In this document: positions 53,185 through 59,941 of the stretch, one piece after another
How the letters are laid out: each line of letters opens with the position of its first letter
How positions within the stretch are numbered: position 1 is the stretch's first letter
Source: Corydoras sp. C115
Taxonomy: Eukaryota > Chordata > Actinopteri > Siluriformes > Callichthyidae
Length of the DNA stretch: 64,000 nt
Assembly: GCA_019802505.1 (NCBI GenBank)
Contig: JAFMOC010000320.1
Coordinates: 240,001 to 304,000, forward strand
Direction of reading: 5' to 3'
Made by a program: the position numbers and the translations under genes
The notes under the pieces: model-generated
Seen by the model: only the letters and a program-made list of their open reading frames with translations
The model's database searches: none
Told to the model about the DNA's origin: nothing

Positions 53185-56100
53185 CACGTGTTCCTGCATT
53201 AGTTCTGGTGTCTTTGGTTAAGAGTTCAGCTTAACGTCGTGGGCATCACATCATTTATTTGTAGAATGTTGTAAGAACTTATGCTTCATATGAAATCATC
53301 ACATCTCTCTTCAAACCCTGAATGAGAAAAGAATTATTTAAAATATTTCACCATAGCTGCCCAATGATAGATTGGCGTCCTGTCCTGGGAGTATCTCCCC
53401 AGCGTCCAAAACGTTCTCCCCTGGATGGGCATGGGGAACCCCACCGCGACCCTAATATAGGCTAAAGCGGACGATAATGGATGGATGTCATCATAGCTAC
53501 ATTAGCAACAGAGTGTGTATATTCATTCATTCATCCATTATCTTCCGCTTTTATCCTCTATTAGGGTCGCGGGGGGGTTCCCCATGCCCATCCAGGGGAG
53601 AATGTTTCGGGCGCTGGGCAGATACACCCAGGACAGGGCGCCAATCTATCACTGGACACACACTCACTCACACAGACACACTCTATATGGGACAATTTGG
53701 AGAACTGAATTTGCTTGATCCATGTTTTTGGACTGTGGGAGGAAACCGGAGAACGTGGAGGAAACCCACACAGACACGGGGAGAACATGGAAACTCCACC
53801 CAGAAGGGGATTCGAACCGGGAATCTCTAGCGCCGAGAGGAGAACGTGCTAACCACTAAGCCACCGTGCCGCCGAGTGTGTATATTATTTTTTGGGTTTT
53901 AATTTGGAGTTACACACAAATACACACAGTTGCAAAGCCTGACTGCCGCCGTTGCATCATTATTGGTGCATGCACAGAACAGCAACAGACAGTGATGTAG
54001 AAATCTGAACTGAAAGCATGAGGAATATATTCTAACATGAGCATAGACACCATCTTTATACATCATTTTCTTTAAATCATATCCATCATGTCTGCAAAAA
54101 TAGCTTTTATTAAGCTATATATGGGGCAATTGCAGTGACTAGTACAGGATAAAGCAGAAGATAATGGATGGATGGATGAAGAAATGAATGAAACAGCATG
54201 TCTGTAACCGAACAGTCAGCTGAAAGAGTCAATTATGTACAGTGTAAAAAATATTCAGTCTTTTGTCCATAAGCCGTAAGCCTGATGAGATAATTCTAAT
54301 AGGGATTAAAAACAGAACTCAAGAATAAACCCTATATAAGATTTGGATAAATAATTAATAGCAACTCATTACTGTGGATATTTGTATCTTCCATTCATAT
54401 GTTTTTAATCTGAATAGAAGAGCTATTATTAAAAATCATCTTAAATGACATGTTTTGGTGATTTCTGGTAATAAATGAACCAATGAAATGAACCCCTGTC
54501 AGAAACATGATGAAATCTAATGTTACTTTTGTCAAACAATTATTATTATTATAATTATAACTTCTGGCAGAATAACTTTTGGACACACACACATTCACAG
54601 ACTATAGCAGACTATATGGGGCAATTTAGAGCAGCCAATTTACCTTGAATCCAAGTTTTTGGACTGTGGGAGGAAACCGGAGAACCTAGAGGCTTCATGG
54701 AAACTCACCCAGATTAGGATTTGAACCTGGATCCCCAGCGCTGAGAGGAGAACATGCTAACCACTAAACCACCGTGGCATCCTTGTAGATATACAAGGCC
54801 ACGCCTCCTTTTTCCTCCACTTATTGTCCATGTTCTCAGTTCCACTTCCTATAAAGATGGACTTTGTAGTTCTACAATTCCATTCTGTAGTTCATCTGTT
54901 TGTGTTCTACAGTACATACTGTGTACGTCCCCTTTACTCTGTTCTAATGCTCAGAACCCCAATAGTAGCACCACAGAGCAGGGGTTATTGGGTGGGTGCA
55001 TTATTCCTATCCCAGCAGTGTCACTGAGGTGGAGAAATGAAACTCCAGCAGCACTGCTGCACTAAAACCCCCTCACCACATCAGTGTCACTGCAGAACTG
55101 ACAAGAAACAATCCACCACCCAAATGATACCTGTTCTGTGATGCTCCTGACCAACAGAGAACAGAGAACCAACAGGGGACTAGCAACAACACAGAACACA
55201 GATGGACTACAGTCTGAAATTGTAGAACTACAAAGTCCATCTATATGATAAGTGGAGGAGATAAACGATGGAGCCAGAAGGGGGCGTGTCCTAACTTATC
55301 TACCAATGCTCTGGTTCTCAGATGCAGTCCTTCGCTCCGTTTCGCCCGGGAGTCCCGAGTTTGCGAGCTCACACATGCCGATGATCACAGCAGATTTGGA
55401 AAGTGGTGTTAAAGTTTGGCATCTGGTCAAAAATCACGACCATGGAGACCAAAAGGAGGGAGAACGAGGCAGCAAGATGGTATCTGAGATCTACCTGACC
55501 CGTCTGCTGGCAACAAAGGTATTACACACAAACACTCAAATGACAGTATTAATAAAGCCCAGTGTTAATATAAGACATATTTAAATGTTTATTATTGTAG
55601 TGTAAAAGTTTAAGTGGTGACACTGAGCACAGTGAATGTTAACAAAAAGGGAAATAAAAAGCAAAACAGCTCAGACCTCTGTTTTCTTTAAGACAAGTTG
55701 TGTATTTTTTTTTTAGCGACCAGTGGATTAACCGATTGGGCAAACTGAGCTTTCCCAAGAATTGAAAAAATTAGATAAAGGTGGATTCGGTCCAGCGGCA
55801 CGGTGGTTTAGAGGTTAGCATGTTCTCCTCTCAGCACTAGGGATTCCCGGTTTGAATCCCAATCTGGGTGGAGTTTCCATGTTCTCCACGTGTCCACGTG
55901 GGTTTCCTCCCGGTTCTCCGGTTTCCTCCCACAGTCCAAAAACATGGATCAAGTCAACTTAGTTCTCCAAATTGCCCCATATAGAGTGTGTGTGTTTTTG
56001 TGTGAGTGAGTATGCCCAGCCATAGATTGGCTTTCTGTCTTGGGTGTATCTGCCCAGCGGGTATGGGGAACCCCCCCCCGCCCCCCGCGACCCTAATAGA

Positions 56101-56749
56101 AGATAAAGCAGAAGATAATGGATGGATGGATACCTGATCTTTCTGTTAAACTGCACTGTGAGACACTAAACCATCAAAATGAGACTTTATTGCATGCCAA
56201 AGTCCCGAGACATAATTTTTTTCTTTCTGATTGCAGGGCACGTTGCAAAAGTTTGTGGACGATCTGTTTGAGACGCTCTTCAGCACAGTGAATCGTGGCA
56301 GCGCCCTCCCCCTCGCCATTAAATACATGTTTGACTTCCTGGACGAGCAGGCCGACAAACACGGCATAAATGATCCTGACGTACGACACACATGGAAGAG
56401 CAACTGGTATGAAAACAAAGGACTTATTTTACACGTGGATTTAAAGCTGGTGTAACACGACAGCAAACTCGCTTTCCTATCATCACTCTGGAACCTTTTA
56501 ATATGGAATGTTAATATAATAAAGATCTTGGGTTCCCCATGCCCATCCAGGGGAGAACGTTTTGGCCGCTGGGCAGATACACTCAGGACAGGACACCAGT
56601 CTATCACTGAGGACACACTTACACGCATACACATAGACTATGTAGCAGCAATTCACCTTAAATCCATGTTTTTGGACAGTGGGAGGAAACCCACGCAGAC
56701 ACGGGGAGATTATGGAAGCTCCACCCAGATCGGTGTTCGAACCTGGATC

Positions 56750-56792
<43 letters not shown>

Positions 56793-59700
56793 ACTTCCTT
56801 AGAAATCCACACCATTGCTTTAACTACCACCATATTTAACATACTATTTTTTAGGACTATTTTTTACGATGTTGTTATATTTGTTGTTGTTGCTTTTAGC
56901 ATTTTTTTGTTCTCTGTTAGTTATATAAAGCTCCCCTCCCCCCCAAAAAAAACCCCCCCAGCTGTAAGCGACTGGGGGGGGGGTGTTCCGCATGCCCATC
57001 CAGGGAAGAACGTCCCAGGCGCCGGGCAGAATCAGCCAGGATAGTGTGCACTATCAGTGTGCACACTCACTCACACATACGCACTCTATATGGGGCAATT
57101 TGGAGAACTCAGTTGGCCTTGATCCATGATTTTGGACTGTGGGAGGAAACCGGAGAACCCGGAGGAAACCCACGTGGACAGATACACCTAGGACAGGGGG
57201 GCAATCTATCACTGTGCACACACACACTCTATATGGGGCAATTTGGAGAATTCAATCGACTTGAGTCATGTTTTTGGACTGTGGGAGGAAACCGGAGAAC
57301 CCGGAGGAAACCCACGTGGACACGGGGAGAACATGGAAACTCCACCCAGATTGGGATTCAAACCAGGAATCTCTAGTGCCTATAAGCGACCGATTCTGTG
57401 TAAATCAACATTTACACCATTTTACGGAACCCCCATCATGAGCCTGGGCCGAGACGCGGATTGTATGTTGTAACATTTTGTAGCTGGTTTTCTTCATAGC
57501 TACTGACTTGTGATGTTCTCATTTGTAAGTGGATAAAAGCATTTGTTAAATGTAATCTAAATGTAAATGTAATGTAAATGTAACGTGTATGGTTTGCGTT
57601 TCTTTCCTGATTCTCGTGTTCGTTTTTCGTTTCTCCGCAGTCTTCCTCTGCGCTTCTGGGTGAATGTGATAAAGAACCCACAGTTTGTGTTCGACATTCA
57701 CAAGAGCAGCATTACGGACGCATGTCTGTCTGTAGTGGCTCAGACATTCATGGACTCGTGCTCGACCTCGGAGCACAGACTCGGCAAGGACTCTCCGTCA
57801 AACAAGCTCCTCTACGCTAAAGACATCCCTCACTATAAGAGCTGGGTGGAGCGGTGAGTGCACAGGGATTTACCCATGAGAGAAAGTGTGCAGCATGGGG
57901 ACAGAGAGAGATCATCGCTTTTCATTATAAATAATACACTTATAAAAATAATACACTTATAAATAATATACTCATATAAATAATCCACTTATATAAATTA
58001 TACCCTTATAAATAATACACTTGTATAAATTATATACCCCATGCCCATCCAGAGAAGAACGTTTGGGCGCTGGGCAGATACACCAAGGACAGGGTGCCAA
58101 TCTATAGCTGGGCACACACTCACTCACACAGACACACTCTATATGGGCAATTTGGAGAATTCAATTGACTTGATCCATGTTTTGGACTATGGAGGAAAAC
58201 GTAGAACCCGGAGGAAACCCACGGGGAGAACATGGAAACTCCACACAGATTGGGATTCAAATCGGGAATCCCTAGTTCTGAGAGGAGAACATGCTAACTA
58301 CTAAGCCACCATTTATTTGATTCTCCAAATTGCCCCATATAGAGTGTGTTTGTGTGAGTGAGTGTGTGTCCAGCGATAGATTGGCGTGTCCTGGGTGTGT
58401 CTGCCTAGCGCCCAAAACGTTCTCCCCTGGATGGGCATGGGAAACACCCCCCCCCCCAAATTGCCCCACATAGAGTGTGTTTGTGTGAGTGAGTGTGTGT
58501 CCAGCGATAGATTGGCGTGTCCTAGGTGTGTCTGCCCAGCGCCCAAAACGTTCTCCCCTGGATGGGCATGGGAACCCCCCCCCCGCGCCCCTAGGAGAGG
58601 ATAAAGCAGAAGATAATGGATGGATGGATGATTACACACTGTCTAAAGCTTTATTTGTCTCTTGTTTCAGGTATTACTCTGATATCAGCCACCTGCCATC
58701 AATAAGCGATCAGGACATGAATGCATATTTGGCGGAGCAGGCGCGAGTCCATACGTATGAGTTTAACACACTCAGTGCACTCCATGAAATCTACAGCTAC
58801 ATCAAAAAGTACAGTCAGGAGGTGAGCGCTGCTCTCACTGCATGATATCACGTCTGTGTGGCCGAATAGGTCCATTTGCGGCTAAGAAACGTTTTAATAA
58901 CGCTCAAAACCTCAAAAGGGCGTGCATTGTGATACTACATGCTTTATCACAATTATAAAAAGGGCAGTTCCGGTCCTCAAATCTGATTGGCTGAGCCGTT
59001 TGTCCAGCCAATCAGACATTTTTGACATTTTTGACAATAACACACACCTCTGACCTCTTCACATTGCATTTCACGGACCCAGTGTACCGTAAATGGTAAA
59101 ATTCAATTTCTTTTATTTATATTTTTATTTATTTTTATTTTATTTATATATTCAATTTACATTATTTACAAAAAAGTAAATAATAGTGGCGGCACGGTGG
59201 CTTAGTGGTTAGCACGTTCACCTCTCAGCTCTAGGGATTCCCGGTTCGAATCCCCATCTGGGTGGAGTTTCCATGTTCTCCCCGTGTCTGCGTGGGTTTC
59301 CTCCGGGTTCTCCGGTTTCCTCCCACAGTCCAAAAACATGGATCAAGTCAATTGAATTCTCAAAATTGCCCCATATAGAGTGTGTGTGTGTGTGTGAGTG
59401 AGTGTGTGCCCAGCGATGGATTGGCGCCCTGTCCTGGGTCTATCTGCCCAGCGCCCAAGATGTTCTCCCCTGGATGGGCATGGGGAACCCCACCGCGACC
59501 CTAATAGAGGATAAAGCGGGAGATAATGAATGAATAAATTATATAGCAGAATATAATAAAAATGTAAGTATAAAAATATAAAATAAATAAAATATAGCAG
59601 CCGTAAGATATTGGCTGGGAGCGTGAAAAGCCTTTAAACCCCCAAAGAGCAAACCGAAGCGACAGTGGCAAGAAAAAACTCCCTGTTATGTTGTTATTCA

Positions 59701-59903
59701 AGGAAGAAACCTTGTGAGGACCAAGACTCAGTGGGGGACTCATCCTCCTTGAGCGGCCAGGCAGGATGTGTCTGTGAGTGTGTATATTGTCAGTAATGTC
59801 ACAGCTGGACAAACGGCTCAGCCAATCAGATGCCATTTTAAAGCGGGTTGTTTGGCTCCTTAAATCTGATTGGCTGAGCCGTGAACAGGGCTGCCCTGGG
59901 TAC

Positions 59904-59941
<38 letters not shown>

